From positions 2,151,366-2,211,604 of the forward strand of contig JANPYM010000002.1 in the NCBI GenBank assembly GCA_025890175.1: a stretch of 60,239 nucleotides of DNA, in the 5' to 3' direction. Positions within the stretch are counted from its first letter, which is position 1, and each line of letters opens with the position of its first letter. The notes under the pieces were generated by a model, which was given only the letters and a program-made list of their open reading frames with translations, was not told where the DNA came from and ran no database searches. Both the position numbers and the translations under genes were made by a program. Positions 32,509 to 45,123 of this stretch are shown here, piece by piece. The stretch comes from Ciborinia camelliae (taxonomy: Eukaryota; Ascomycota; Leotiomycetes; Helotiales; Sclerotiniaceae).

Positions 32509-35462
32509 ATGTCGATGTATCCGAGTTATTCCCGCAATGGGACTCATCCACGCCAAGTACGATCAATTTCTTTCCCCTTCAACTTTCTCATGAGCTTTGA
32601 GCTGATGGGAAATCTTAGTATTACCCTTCACCTCCTTCCATGCATACTTCAGATTCCGGGTATGGTTCCACACGAGGAGAGATGGGTCCACCATCGTTGG
32701 ATTTCCCCCCTCAACCTATTGAGATTGATTTGAGTAATTCAAGGACTCTTCCAAGTCCTTCGCCTTCTGCTTCAGTTGGTTGGGAGCCAAACTTGTTTCC
32801 TTCCCATGGGTTTTCTGATTTAAATTCCCCATATGGACCAATTTCCAGGATTCAACAACTGCCAATGGATCGTTCGACAGGCCAGGCTCCATTACTCCAA
32901 TGGTATGCCGACAATGATGGACCTTGGTACCCCAAGACAATTTCAGATCCTATCTCAGAAGAGAGAACAAATATCAAGGTTCGTTCAAGTAATCGCGCAC
33001 CAGTTACTTTTGGAGGGCCATATCGTCCACAAGATCCCTTGGAGAATGGATCCTTTCATTTCGGTGCTCCACCACAATCGGATTCAGGATATGGAACTAG
33101 AAGAAGTGTTGGGAATGCTTCTATCTTTAGCGCCGATGTCAATGATCGCGATCAAGACTGCCAAAGCTTAGCAGGGCATGTTGCAGACTACCAACCATTT
33201 CAGGGGTTGAGTGAAGCATTGCAATCTCGCGAGAATAGAACAAGCGAAACATGGCCATCACATCTGCCGGCATCAATCAACTCTCCCGGTCTCTTCTGTC
33301 CAACCTGTCAAAAATCCGTCAAAACAAAATCCGAATTAAAGTATGTTTGCAGTGATCAGGGTTGAGGGAAAATATACTAATGTTTCATAGGAAGCATGAT
33401 TTACGACATAAAAAGCCCTTTGTGTGCAACTACCCAGGTTGCCCAAGGACTGAGGGGTTTAGCACAACCAACGATCTAGATCGACATACCAAGAGCAAAC
33501 ACCCCTTAGCTATGACTTCGAAGGCGGAATCAATGAAGAAATACCGCTGCGTTGTACCTGGGTGTAAGTCCAGGGACAAAGCATGGCCGCGACTCGACAA
33601 CTTCCGGAGCCACTTAAAACGAGTTCATTCGAGCTTCATTCAATTTGAAGAAAAGTTCGAGGAGATTATAAAACAGTAGGTTCGAGAGGATTTTAACAAC
33701 ACTTGGGGCGACTAACCTATCTTAGGGCAGCATTTTACGAACAGTCGGGTTTGACTCGGGATGCCTCTCTTTCCACAGAAGCGCCTGTCCAAGGTTCCTC
33801 GCAAAACAAGGAAATTAATGAAAGTTCACCAAAAAGCCAGGATGTTAAAGCCAATTGGAAGCCCGTATATCCAGATTTAATCCAGGATTTGGTTACCCCA
33901 ATGGATACCCCAATGGAGAAACCTTTCGTCGCGGATGTCAATGCCAGGAATACTACAATACTTGGACCGATCAATTCTTCCTCGGATTCACATACCAGAG
34001 ATACCATTAAGCCATCGGAATTACTTCGGACTCCAGTTGAAGTTATGAACAAGATCCCATTGGAAAGTGTTCTCTCAACCCCAGTGGGTACGAAGAGTGG
34101 ACTAGATCGTAACCTTGATCATGTAAGCCGTACATCGGTGGAGCGCAATCCGTTACCATCTGCAGGTAAGGCAACTCGGCATAGTAGCATCTCAGCCACC
34201 GACGCAACCATTACCGAAGTAATCAGAACGGCATTGGCAGAGGCGAAAAATACATCCAACGTTGGTGCATCACCGAAGGGACGGAAAGTTTTGCCTAGTG
34301 GAAAATCTTCTTCCGCTGATTCCTGGGGATCCACAACAGACAAAGATGCGTGCTTACTAGATGGATTTAATAAGACCATATCTTCTACAAAGGATGATTC
34401 TCTGGATCAGGAAAAAGCTGTCGAAGTTTTCAAAACCCTCCAGAAGTTAGGCTACATTATTCAAAGGGATCCAAATCACACTCCTCGAATACAAAACACT
34501 GGATCGGTTGCCAGCAATAAGAGTAACATTCAAGTCACCTGCCAGATCTGTAAAAGGTTTAAAGGACGACCTTGCGAGTTGAAGTAAGATCAAATCTATC
34601 TCTTGAGTTGCCATTGCTAATAATAGATAGGAAACACATGAAACGGCACGAGAGGCCATACGGCTGCACTTTCGTGGGCTGCAATAAAATCTTTGGAAGC
34701 AAAAATGATTGGAAACGACACGAGAACTCACAACACTTCCAACTGGAGACTTGGCGCTGTGACAAGGAGAAACCTGAAGGAGGTGCATGTGCAAAAGTCT
34801 CTTATCGTCGTCAAACATTCCAGGATCATTTGAGAAAAGATCATGGTATGATTGATCAAGATGCTGTCAAGATTAATATTGAAGCTTGTCGTATCGGTCG
34901 TAATTGTCAAGCTCGTTTCTGGTGTGGCTTTTGCAACAAGCTCGTGGATCTCAAGAAGAAAGGTCTCGATGCCTGGACAGAAAGATTTGACCACATCGAT
35001 GACCATTTCATGGGACGCCGAGGACTTCCAAAACAAGGGATCCAGGATTGGATTCCAGTCGATAGTAACAAACCTAAAGGCGACATCTCCAGTCCTTTCA
35101 GTGGTCCCAAAGATGGCAACGAGGAAACTTCTACCGATTCTACCAATGACTCTGGTAGAAGCTCACCTGAATCTGTCGCTAGTTTTGAAGCTTCATCTGC
35201 TTTGGTAGGACCAAAACCTACGCTATCTAAGAAACGAGAACGTAGCGATGATGAGAGTGGCAGACCGACAAAGTATACAAAGACCACGGAGATTGTTTAC
35301 TGTGTAAGCATCACTCATTTACTGTGCCACATGTAGTTGCTGACATGCTTATAGTGTCAATGTACGGATGATCCCGGACGTATTCTTACCCTCAGTCCCA
35401 AATGCACTTCATGTAACCATCATTATTGCAATGATTGCAAGCGAGATTCAATCAGAAACTGA
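32509..35462 (+). CDS. C2H2 zinc-finger regulator, 897 residues
   Basis: Six exons join in frame: 32509-32556, 32619-33340, 33391-33675, 33726-34583, 34631-35303 and 35355-35462; introns are 47-62 bp. The 16-residue first exon (MSMYPSYSRNG...) splices to YYPSPPSMHTSDSGYGS. The N-terminus is serine/proline-rich. Near residue 240 begins a finger cluster: CPTCQKSVKTKSELKKHDLRH, CNYPGCPRTEGFSTTNDLDRH and CVVPGCKSRDKAWPRLDNFRS with a following HLKRVH. After about 290 residues of disordered sequence, a second cluster follows (about 624-690): CQICKRFKGRPCELKKHMKRH, then CTFVGCNKIFGSKNDWKRH. A FWCGFCNKLVDL segment comes next. The last 35 residues (CCQC...CTSCNHHYCNDC) look like a zinc-binding treble clef. 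I infer a nuclear DNA-binding protein; targets are unknown. It shares its second-cluster signature with the gene at 40640. Confidence 0.9.
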
Positions 35463-36040
35463 GAGGATGAGAGACGTCCGACATGCTCATGGAGAATTTT
35501 TTCCAATTTCACCAAATGACTCATAGATCACTTTCATTCCATTGGATCATCATGTAAAAGTATCAGGTCCGGTATGGTATGGTGTTGGGCAGGCACTTGA
35601 AAAAAAAAACACAAGAAGGGGGAGATATTATTTTTCTTCATGGATTTCTTTTTTCTCTTTTTCTTTTTCTTTTTCTTTCTTTCTCCTTTGGCGTTTGGGA
35701 GATTCGATTTATCCAATCCAGACTTCTTCCATTTATATAATCATGTAGCTAGCGAGGGGCACAGCACAAGTACTCGTAAAAAAGACCATGTTTTTCATAC
35801 AATACAAATACACTGCACGCGATGCATGCATGCATGCATGCATCCTGGGTGATTTTTATGGTCGATCCTGACTTGACCTGACCTGATCTGACCTGACCTG
35901 ACCGTGTTGAAGATACTGTAGTAATAAAGATGTGGTGGGTTCCAATGATTTGATTTGATTCTTTCTCAGCCGCAGGGCCTGCAGGTAGACCGGAGCTAGA
36001 GCTAGAGGGTATCGCGTCGCATCTATGCATGGTTGAATTT
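35463..36040. other. Intergenic with TTTTC, ATGC and TGACC repeats
   Basis: The 3' flank of the zinc-finger gene has a TTTTTC array (about 35643-35688), an ATGC/GCAT array (about 35822-35842) and a TGACC array (about 35872-35902). No gene. Confidence 0.7.
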
Positions 36041-38740
36041 GATGGGTGGGTGTGATGGATGACTAGACTAGACTAGACTAGACTAGATCAGTCGAATTGT
36101 CACACTTACGCCCCAGGATAGGATAGGATGGGATAGGATGGGATGGGATGGGATTGGATAGGATGGATAGGATGGATATGCCATGCCTCGCTTAGCTACA
36201 CCGATTAGTTCACCAGATGGTGGGGGTGGGTGGGGAAAATGTTTGGTTGGTTGGGTGGATGGGTGGATGGATGGATGGGTGAATAGGGTGGGTGGATGGT
36301 GAGGATAGGTGGTGGATGGTGGATGGATGGGTGGGTGGATAGATGGGTGGATGAATAAATGAATAAACACAACCTGGAACACAAGATGGAAATACTTTAA
36401 ATACCTATACTAGAGTAGAGCACTAGCTAGCTAGCGTCATATTACTCATATCCATGGATCACATAGAGCTGGTATTCATACACACACTCTCTCTCTCTTA
36501 TTCATAGGTAGGTATGAATATAGAGAGAGAGAGAGAGCCTACCTATCTATCTATCTACCTATCTATCTAATATAATATAATAAATAATAAGCCACAGGGC
36601 GATTGTGAGTGTGACTTGCGACTTACGACTTGCGAGTAGAGCTCATGATGACATTATAGTATTGTATGGTATTGTATAGTATAATATGGTATGGTATGGT
36701 ATAGTATTGTATGCACGTTCCCTTCCCTTCCACGTGGTTCTCTTTCGTTTCTTCGATGATAGGTAGGTAGGTAGGTAGGTTTGGTTGGTGGGTTGGGTAT
36801 AGAGAGGTAGATTGGTGGGTATGAAGGTAGGTGGATTATGTCATGCTTTGCTATCTATGCTATACTATGCTTTGCTATATAGGTACGGATGGATGGATGG
36901 ATTTGATGGATTTGATGGACCTCGATGGATTTGATGGACCTCGATGGATTGTTATGGACAGACGGATGGATTTGATGTTTATGTAGGTATAGTATAGTAC
37001 GCAATAAGACGAAACAAAACATAGCTTCTACTCTACATCTATTCACTTTATTTCTTATTTATTTTTATTTTATCATTTTATTTTATTATTCATTTTTTAA
37101 TTATGAATATGAATATCATTCGGAGCTAAACCCATTTCGTTCACCGAATGGTGGTTATGGTTGTGGTTATGGTTGGGGTGAGGTGAGGTTTCTTTGTATG
37201 GTAGGTATAGTGGCTGGAGGTTTGTGTATGTGTATGTGATATATAGGTACCTAGGTATATGTATGACAACCTTTGATATGACAAGCTTGCAGGCGAGGGC
37301 AGGGCGTGGGCGTTTAGTTTACGTAGTGTAGTGTAGTGTACTGTAGTGTAGGGTTTAGTTCTAGATTTTAGTGTGGTTTTTAAGTTAGTCGGTAGTTTGC
37401 AGTTTGTAGTTTGTAGTGCAGTTAGTTTAGTTTGCAGTTAGGTAGTTTTGTTGGAACAACATGTGTGGTACTGGATTCTCTAATTATATTATATTCATCA
37501 AGTAAGTATACGCTAGTCCTATATACAGTAGCATATCCATATTCCTCAACAGCTACCTTACTGTACATACCTTAGGTACCTGGTTTATTAAGCTACACAC
37601 AATTGATATAATCCACGTCTAACAAGTTTATACTTGGTTTGTAGTTTGTGGTTTTGAGTGTAGTTTGTAGTTCTAATAAGAATAAGAATAAGAATCAGAA
37701 TGCCTTGACGTATAGGTAGATAGTGGATACTGAATACCTAGGTAAGTAGGTATCCATCCTCGATTCCCCTTACCCCTCTTTCTATATCTCGAAAATGAAA
37801 TAGGATTAATCTACAATAGCTGCAAATCATCTATCTAGTACCTGGACTATCTATCTACTTACCTACTCTAAAAACAAGCAGCCTCACTTTTTTTCGATAT
37901 TTTTTGGAGGGATATTTTTTGGGGCTACTGGGTCTGGGAGGGCGTTATTTATCCATTGGGTTTATTAATATTTATTAATATTTATTCTATAGGAATTATA
38001 TAAATGATTGATTGAACCTTGGAATGGGATCGTCAGTCCTACAGTATCTAGGTACCTATCCTACTCGGTGGCATGTGGGGATTGGGATTTCGATGTTTTA
38101 TTTGCTGTTATTATAGTACTAGGTAGATAGGTACTCGAAATATTGATGTTGTTATGGATAGGTATTGACATGATGGAAGGGAGGGAGGAATGAAGTAAAT
38201 AGATACCTACCTACTACCTATTGTAAGTACTGCAGCGTGAGGGAAATACCTACCTACTATAAGTAAGGTAGGTCAAGACTCGATGATGAAGATTGAATGA
38301 CTGATGACCGAGTACTAGTATTTAACTACCTACCCAATCATTGATATATAAGTATGCAGCAAGTACCGTCCGTCCTAGGACTGGTAGTTTGAGAACTGAG
38401 AACCTTGGGAAAATGAATATTAATCATAGCTAAAGGAGACGCTGCCACATGAGTTGAGAACCCGGTTCTGGTTTTATTTATATGTTCGGTGGACCGATCG
38501 ACCAATTGAAATATAGGTTCTCTTCATCAGATGTTCTATTTTTTGACGTGTTCGGCGATGGATATAATTAATTCTTGTGTGTGGGATAGGTTGGAGATGG
38601 GTAGGTAGATAGGTATTCGTAAGCAAAATGCAAACGCAAATAAATCATCTTCTGAAAGTTTGGGGTCTGGATTTGGGGTTTGATGATTGGGCGTTGACCT
38701 AGGTAGGTAGATAATATTTGAAGCTGGAATGAAGGAAGCG
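36041..38740. repeat. Microsatellite island
   Basis: Dense mixed simple repeats: GACTA (36061-36086), GGATA/GGATG (about 36115-36178), GGTGGATG-type (about 36250-36360), GA/TC and ATCT arrays (about 36486-36570), GGTAT and TATTG (about 36655-36715), GTAG (about 36760-36780), GGATGGATTTGAT (about 36885-36980) and GTAGT (about 37325-37345). ACCTAGGT elements are at 37249, 37736 and 38697. No gene is supported in 2.7 kb. Confidence 0.8.
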
Positions 38741-40332
38741 TGTTATTAGTTGGACTGGACTGGAATTAGGTGGTGGGGGCTGAAGTTCTGACGCCTAAAA
38801 GAAAAGAATTCCCTATCTAGGTTAAATGGAAGCAATGAATGGATGCAAAGAGGAAAAGAAAAAGAAAAAGAAAAGAAAATAATCCGAGAGAGGAAATGAG
38901 TTGAAGCTTTTCGGGGGGTACAATGTAGGTAAGATACAATGATGTATGTTGTATCATGTAGGTGGGTATTGTATGATGTTTGAAAAGAAACGAATGCGAA
39001 TTTCGAAAATTTGGTGTTACGGTATACAACACAATACAATTACAAACGGTATGGTTTGGACTAGACTCTAGACTCTACAGTAATAAAAGCGAAGAAAGCA
39101 AAGCAAGCGAAACGGAAGAGAATAAACCTTTCCCCAGTCCAGTCAGTTCAGTGAACCTGATCGTATCCATCGAAATGCCCTTTAAATGGAATCGATATTT
39201 TTATCCTCGACAGACTTTTCCCTGATGGACCGACCGGGCGTGCTCTCACAGTTGAAAAGAATGACTGGCTGACTGATTCTAATGGATTGATTGATTGATC
39301 ATCCTCGAATTTTGAAGAATTTTTGACATCGAGGTCTGCCTAGCGGTCGCCTTATCCGCCTTACACCATACATGTACACCATGTGTACCATGTACAAAAG
39401 GTAAGACATTTGCTCATTGGTTGTGATACAAATCATTCTTGCTGAAATGGCAGAATACAGAACCCACCGTACCGACCGTACTCCTCTAATAAGTAGGTAG
39501 GTAGGTAGAGAGAAGAGAGAAAAGAGCAAAGAATGTAGGTAATGCGCAAAACTGCATGCACCATTGACTGGTTCGGTCAAGCCTCCACTCACATCATCGA
39601 TTGGGGACATGGTAGAGATCTTTGAAAGTCGTGTGCCGTGCCCTGTACAGGTGCGTCAAGAAAGCTTGGAGTTTGAAGCTTGATGAGGAAGAATGAGAGG
39701 CGCAGCACATAATGGGAGAGCTGGGAGAACGTTGGATCTCCAATCCTTTCCCGTGTGCTCTCAGGGGTATGCCACATCAACTTGACGTAGAGAATACCCA
39801 TTGATCTATTGTGTATGTGTGCGTGTGAGTGTGAGTGTGAGAAAGATCCTTCACCGGCCATCTGTGGGGCCTAACTCCCCATCCATGATGATTTCTAAAA
39901 ATGCGGCTCTTTGGAAATAGGCAAAAAAATCCAAGTCAGGAACGGTAGCATACATGAACTTTGTGGAGGATGTGCTGAGGCTTGGTTCACGTACATTAGA
40001 TTAGAGATACTCTACCTATGCCGATTCTTTATTTTCTTTGTTTCTTGGTATCATTTTTCATACATCACATCTCCTACTACATACAAACATACAATAACTG
40101 CGCCTGCCCATCTCATACTCGTTGCTTCGCCTCAAGACTTTCTCCAAGTCTCAATATCTCCTCCCTTCATGTCGGATTCTGATTACACACACCAGTGAAT
40201 TTTCATGACCTGACATTTGGAATTCATTGTTTGGTTTGTGCATAAATAAACAAAACGTCGTGTATCAAAAGTTTTCTTGTTTGTCTAATTCCAAAGGATT
40301 TGTTGTAGTTGCAGCAAGGTGGAGATACTCGA
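38741..40332. other. Intergenic, no supported gene
   Basis: Short frames only. AAAAG repeats near 38850-38878. The last few hundred bases are C/T-rich and are likely the promoter and leader of the second zinc-finger gene. Confidence 0.5.
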
Positions 40333-40653
40333 ATGAAAGTTTGTGAGTCTGTTTGTTTTGTTTGTTGTCTTCTCTGTCCTGCCGCCCCATCTCAAAAGCT
40401 ACATTTGGATACACAAAAAGCTTATTCCCGCAATAGGATCAAGGGGAAAAACAAACAAATATCAGCTCTATTTCTTCTCAAGTTGTTGCTCTGTGCCTCT
40501 TTCTCTTCTAGAAGCTCAGCTTCGCCCCATTTCTCCAGTCCAGAATCTTGGGGGCCAAAAGTTAAAAGCCAAAAAAGCGAAGTCGAAGACTTACTTATCT
40601 TGATTATCCAACCACCTCCACTGCCAATATTTGGACATCATGTCATACGATAA
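40333..40653 (+). promoter_or_regulatory. Upstream ORF overlapping the zinc-finger start
   Basis: An ATG at 40333 opens a 106-codon frame that ends at TAA 40651-40653, running 14 bases past the ATG of the zinc-finger gene (40640) in a different frame. It reads MKVCESVCFVCCLLCPAAPS and has no known domain. If the leader is transcribed unspliced, translation of this frame would compete with the main start. It could also be partly intronic or lie upstream of the transcript start. Confidence 0.4.
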
Positions 40654-42721
40654 TTTATCATACTCGACCATGGAGCCACCATTCTTTCAGGAGAATAGAT
40701 CCAATCCTCAATCTTTCCGTCAAGAAGATTTGATGGATATTGAAACTTCTTGGATGGAGAATATCGATCCACTACTTCGTCAGCATCAAATTGAATCCCA
40801 GGACTTCGATTACCAACAAGATCTACCACAGCAACCTTTACAGAGATTTATCACAGAGCCAGGAAGAGCTCTCTTCAATAGAGGTCCAACGATGACTCAT
40901 TTTGAAAGCGTTTCTCGAACACTTCCCAGAGCATTCGAACCCGTTGGTATTTTCCCTCAAGCTTCCCGAACAAGAATGATATCACCATCCCCTTCTCAAG
41001 AGTTATCTTCCAACTGCAGTAGTGCCCGAAGTCCAGGCGAAGAAGCAGATTGGTATCATGATGGATACTATTCCTCCCAAGGTCAAGATGATTACTCTCT
41101 ACCCAACGCGACTCACGGCATACCCTCGACTCAAAATTTCTCCGATATATGGACACAACCACGAACTCAATCACTACAGTCCACTGGATACCCATGTGTC
41201 AATCTCAGCGATGTTCAAGGATTTGCTGATCCGCAAGAAATCAAATTTGAACCCGATGAAGCATATATCGATATGGATATGCATACCGATTACGCCACCC
41301 AAGTATCAGAATCTGGTGGTCATAAATTAGCTTCCATCTTACATTATAGAGATGAGGGACTGGGAGCTTCGATTCGAGACGCTGCTTCTCCACCTCAAGC
41401 GATCTCCATTCAAGCTTCCAATAACGACAGCACATCTATAACCTCTGATGTTGATGTTGACGCAGAAGGCGAAGTAGATGTCGAGGTTGATGTTGATACT
41501 AATGCGGAAATGGACATGGAAGCCGAAGTCGACCCCGAGTTACTTCACCCTGAGGTTGACATCGAAGAAGAAGAAGAGCCATCCGACACCGAATACACAC
41601 CCAGGCCCTCGACCCGCAACCCCCGTAAACGAAGCAGTAATAGTACCATCAAGTCGATATCTCCCCCCAACACCAAACGCAACCGCGTATCCAAACCCTC
41701 CTCTACCTCCATCTCCACCTCCAAATCATTCTCCAAATCCATTTCCGGTGGTCTAGCATGTCAACAATGTTCCTCAACAGGATTCAAAGACAACACCGCT
41801 CTCCAACGACACATCGCATCAGCACACACACGGGCCTTCATCTGCGTCTTCGATTTCGCCGGGTGCAGCAGTACCTTCGCGTCGAAAAATGAATGGAAAC
41901 GACACGTCTCATCGCAACACCTGAATCTCCAAGCCTGGGTATGCACGCTGGGATCCTGTGGGAAGGTGCCCCTCTCCTCGCATTCGGGCGCGATGAAAAA
42001 AGGGATGAAAGATATGCGACAGACGTTGGAGAGGGGATGCGAAGTCAAAGGGGCCGAGTTTAATCGCAAGGATTTATTCACCCAACATTTGAGGAGGATG
42101 CATGCGCCGTTTGATGTGAAGAGGAAGGGGAAGAGGAATTGTGAGTGGGAGGATAGGGTTAAGGGGTTGCAGAAGAGTTGTGAGCGCGTGAGACGCGAGG
42201 CTCCCGAGAGGTTGGGATGTCCGGTTCGAGGGTGTAAGGGGAATGGGGCTGGGTTTGAGGGAAGAAGCTGTTGGGATGAGAGGATGGAACATTTGGGGAA
42301 ACATTTGGAGAGTTTGGGTGCTGCTGGCGACCGAATGGGAACCAGTGATCGAATGGGAACCAGTACCCAAACAAACCCCCTCAGCCCCACCAAAATCCAC
42401 CAAGAAGACGACCCCCTCTTCATCGAATGGGCGACGCGAGAACACATCATCGAGCGGGACGACAGAGGGGAGTGGAAACTTTGTGCTGGGACTAGTGGGC
42501 ATGGATGGGCGAGAAAGAGGAGTGCTAGTGCTAGTACTGGTGCTAGTGCTGGTGCTGGGGCTGGGGCTAGAGCTAGTGTGGGGGATGTACAGGTGAAGGT
42601 TAAGATGGAGATGGAGATGGAGATGGGCATGGGGATGGGGATTGAGAGGGAGAGAGTGTATGTGGGGGGAGAGGGGGGAGAGGGAGAGGAGGATTTAGAT
42701 GCTGAGGGTGAGGATGAGTAG
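40640..42721 (+). CDS. C2H2 zinc-finger regulator, 693 residues
   Basis: A single exon from ATG 40640 (the longer frame has no ATG). The N-terminal 270 residues are glutamine/serine/proline-rich with YxxP-type low complexity. Residues about 272-318 are very acidic (repeated DVDVE and EEEEEP), a possible activation segment. Basic strings NPRKRSS and NTKRNRVSK (about 330-350) could be nuclear localisation signals. Fingers follow: CQQCSSTGFKDNTALQRHIAS, then CVFDFAGCSSTFASKNEWKRH, then WVCTLGSCGK and a later FTQHLRRMH. The second finger and the following SQHxxLxxWxC string match the gene at 32509. The tail has GASAGAGAGARAS and alternating Met-Glu/Met-Gly low complexity encoded by GATGGA repeats. 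I infer a transcription factor with unknown targets. Confidence 0.88.
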   Translation: MSYDNLSYSTMEPPFFQENRSNPQSFRQEDLMDIETSWMENIDPLLRQHQIESQDFDYQQDLPQQPLQRFITEPGRALFNRGPTMTHFESVSRTLPRAFEPVGIFPQASRTRMISPSPSQELSSNCSSARSPGEEADWYHDGYYSSQGQDDYSLPNATHGIPSTQNFSDIWTQPRTQSLQSTGYPCVNLSDVQGFADPQEIKFEPDEAYIDMDMHTDYATQVSESGGHKLASILHYRDEGLGASIRDAASPPQAISIQASNNDSTSITSDVDVDAEGEVDVEVDVDTNAEMDMEAEVDPELLHPEVDIEEEEEPSDTEYTPRPSTRNPRKRSSNSTIKSISPPNTKRNRVSKPSSTSISTSKSFSKSISGGLACQQCSSTGFKDNTALQRHIASAHTRAFICVFDFAGCSSTFASKNEWKRHVSSQHLNLQAWVCTLGSCGKVPLSSHSGAMKKGMKDMRQTLERGCEVKGAEFNRKDLFTQHLRRMHAPFDVKRKGKRNCEWEDRVKGLQKSCERVRREAPERLGCPVRGCKGNGAGFEGRSCWDERMEHLGKHLESLGAAGDRMGTSDRMGTSTQTNPLSPTKIHQEDDPLFIEWATREHIIERDDRGEWKLCAGTSGHGWARKRSASASTGASAGAGAGARASVGDVQVKVKMEMEMEMGMGMGIERERVYVGGEGGEGEEDLDAEGEDE

Positions 42722-44577
42722 ATGAGTAGATGAGCAGAGTAAAGAGTGGGGTGGGGTGGGGTGGGGGATGGAAAAGCGTGAAGGAAGGAGCTTCGAAGGA
42801 AGGAAAGAGAATTATGATATGATGGGATATGATGTGATACGATACGATACGATAAGATATGAAGAAGTGACAGCCAGCCAGCCAGTCACGCTACGCTCTT
42901 TTTCCTTTCTCTTCTCTTTTCTCTTTTGCTATTTATTTCCCTATCATAGGTGTTATGGATGGATGGGATGGGATGGAATGGGATGAAATGTATGGTTTAG
43001 TTTGCTATTTTGATTTTTTGATATTGGGGTGTTTGATTGATTTGATTCACCTACCTATACCTACCTACTTATGAAGGAGACATTCGGATAAATTTGGTTG
43101 GAGTTGGGGTTGGGGTTATTTATTTATGTTTTTCTTTTTCTTTTTTGGGGGGAAGGATGGATGGAAGATTGTTATGATATGACATGATATGATATGGATT
43201 GAAATATGGAAAGGGTGTTATGTGTGATAGTACCTATGTATGTGCAAGAAAGCCTAACGAATTACGAAGAAATAAAATGGATTGATGAAAGAATACCCAG
43301 GATGATGGATGATGGATGATGGATTACGCAGCGTTGCCTTTTTTTCCTTTCCTTTACTTTTCCCTTGACCATTACTCTTCTTGGTTTTTTATTGGGGATA
43401 TTGGGGGAAAGAAGGAAAGGGGGGGAGAATGGATAGATAGGATAATCATTGTATTCCATTTTCACTTCCATTCCTTCAATTGGAAGTTTTATCTTGATGC
43501 TTGATTTCGAGGGAGAAGGATTGGGATTATTATAAACGATAGATTTGCCAGGCGCATACCTATATCTCTCTCTCTCTTAAAGACCTTAACTAGGTAGGTA
43601 AGTAGTTAGATAACATTCTTCTTCTAGTCTCTAGCTATGTAGAAACTTTGCATTGGATATTTATATCTATTCGTGTATCTAACATACTTGACTTGACTTC
43701 ATATCCTATCTATATATGTCAGACAAGACGGTATGACTCTATACATAACTCACACTCTCTCTCCTATTATAATAAAAGCTTTCTCCTTCTTTCTTTCTTT
43801 TTTAAGAAATCAATCACTAACGATATTAATTTCGTAGAATTACATAATATAGATTAATTATTTGTATACATACATACATAAATACAGAGATTACCTACAA
43901 CCTCCTCCCATCACAATTCCCAAAACCTTCGAGATTTCTTTTGCTCTTAAGTTAGTAGATAGATAAGATACATACTTTCACAAATTCGCCCTCTCTCCAT
44001 TCATTACATCAAACACATCTTTCAACCAGGCTAGGCTACCCGGAAACATTATCATCGCGACCGCACAACGCCAAAAAATGTAGACGAGAACAGTTACTGA
44101 TCTTGGTACCAGATATCTGCGCGAGCTTGTTTGTATAGTATATTATTCGAAATATAGTCTAGTCTCATCCATTAAACATAAATATCACACAAGCCAGCTA
44201 GCTTCTGATCTGGCTGTCTATTTGAGCGGCTGGATCGTCCGCCTAATCTCTACAGTGAGGGTCCTCGGTGTATAACTAACTAACTAACTAACTAACTAAC
44301 TGCGCCCAAATGGGCGATAGACTCTTTCCACATATCAAGACGATTCGAGAAATCTAGGCTACATATCAGACAGAGTGCCATATAGAAGAGGACTTCGGCT
44401 CTCTATGAAGATGTGGGTTATGATTTTCATGAAAAATATATGTATGAAAGACTGCTTACATCACGACGCTCCCTCCTAGGATAGGATAGATTGTTCATTT
44501 GTGGTCTCGAGTCCATATCGTCTCCTTGAAAGGAAAGAAATTCTTCTTCCTGTTGTTCATGACCCCGTACGCGAGCA
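42722..44577. other. Intergenic with simple repeats
   Basis: GATAC/GATAT repeats (about 42815-42860), GGATG repeats (about 42957-42985), a (CTAA)n array at 44273-44301, and T-rich DNA. No supported gene. Confidence 0.6.
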
Positions 44578-45123
44578 CTAGATGGGTTTATTGTGAATTC
44601 CACACGATTCCCATCTCATTTCGAAGAACAGATTGATTGAATTTTCCCTCTCCCCCACCCTGGGGCTTTGCGGGCTTGATTGATTTATTACCCTACCCCA
44701 TTGATGAAAGGGAGATTGATCAGAGCTTCGGATACCCACTTCTTTCTTTGTAATAGTTATGTATGCGGAAGAGCTGTCGATGGGACAAGTTGGGTCAGAG
44801 GAGGGCTCATACTGGCCGGAGTTGCCTTCACGATTTACGAGCTTGTCGTCGCTACTACCACAAAGTGGACAATCGGGAATTTCCTCAACGTTTATGTTTC
44901 CTGGACACAACAAGCCGTCAAATCGTGGGATGAGCAGACCATACCCGCACTCGTTTGTCCAATAGATAAAATACATCAGGTGACGATCGTGAACGAGATC
45001 TTTTGGTTCCTGGGATCCAACGAGCAAATTCGCCGCCTGTGGGATACATCTGCATCTTGTCGACGGGTAGCATGGGGAGCGGAAACTTGGAAAGGGTCCA
45101 TTGGAATGTTTTGGGAGTGTCAA
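44578..45123 (-). other. Unassigned ORF, open on both strands
   Basis: A 181-codon minus frame (ATG at 45123) and a roughly antisense plus frame (about 44680-45126) are both open. The minus frame contains CPLCGSS and CPIDSS, which look like isolated Cys pairs; the plus frame has a hydrophobic stretch LILAGVAFTIYELVVA. I recognise neither. The minus frame could continue into a fragment starting near 45217 in another frame. It may be a decayed gene. I cannot choose a strand with confidence. Confidence 0.25.

Noticed and set aside
41761..42630. 289-codon minus-strand frame antisense to the second zinc-finger gene
   Set aside because: It mirrors low-complexity and finger-coding sequence and has no motif of its own; the plus frame has clear fingers.
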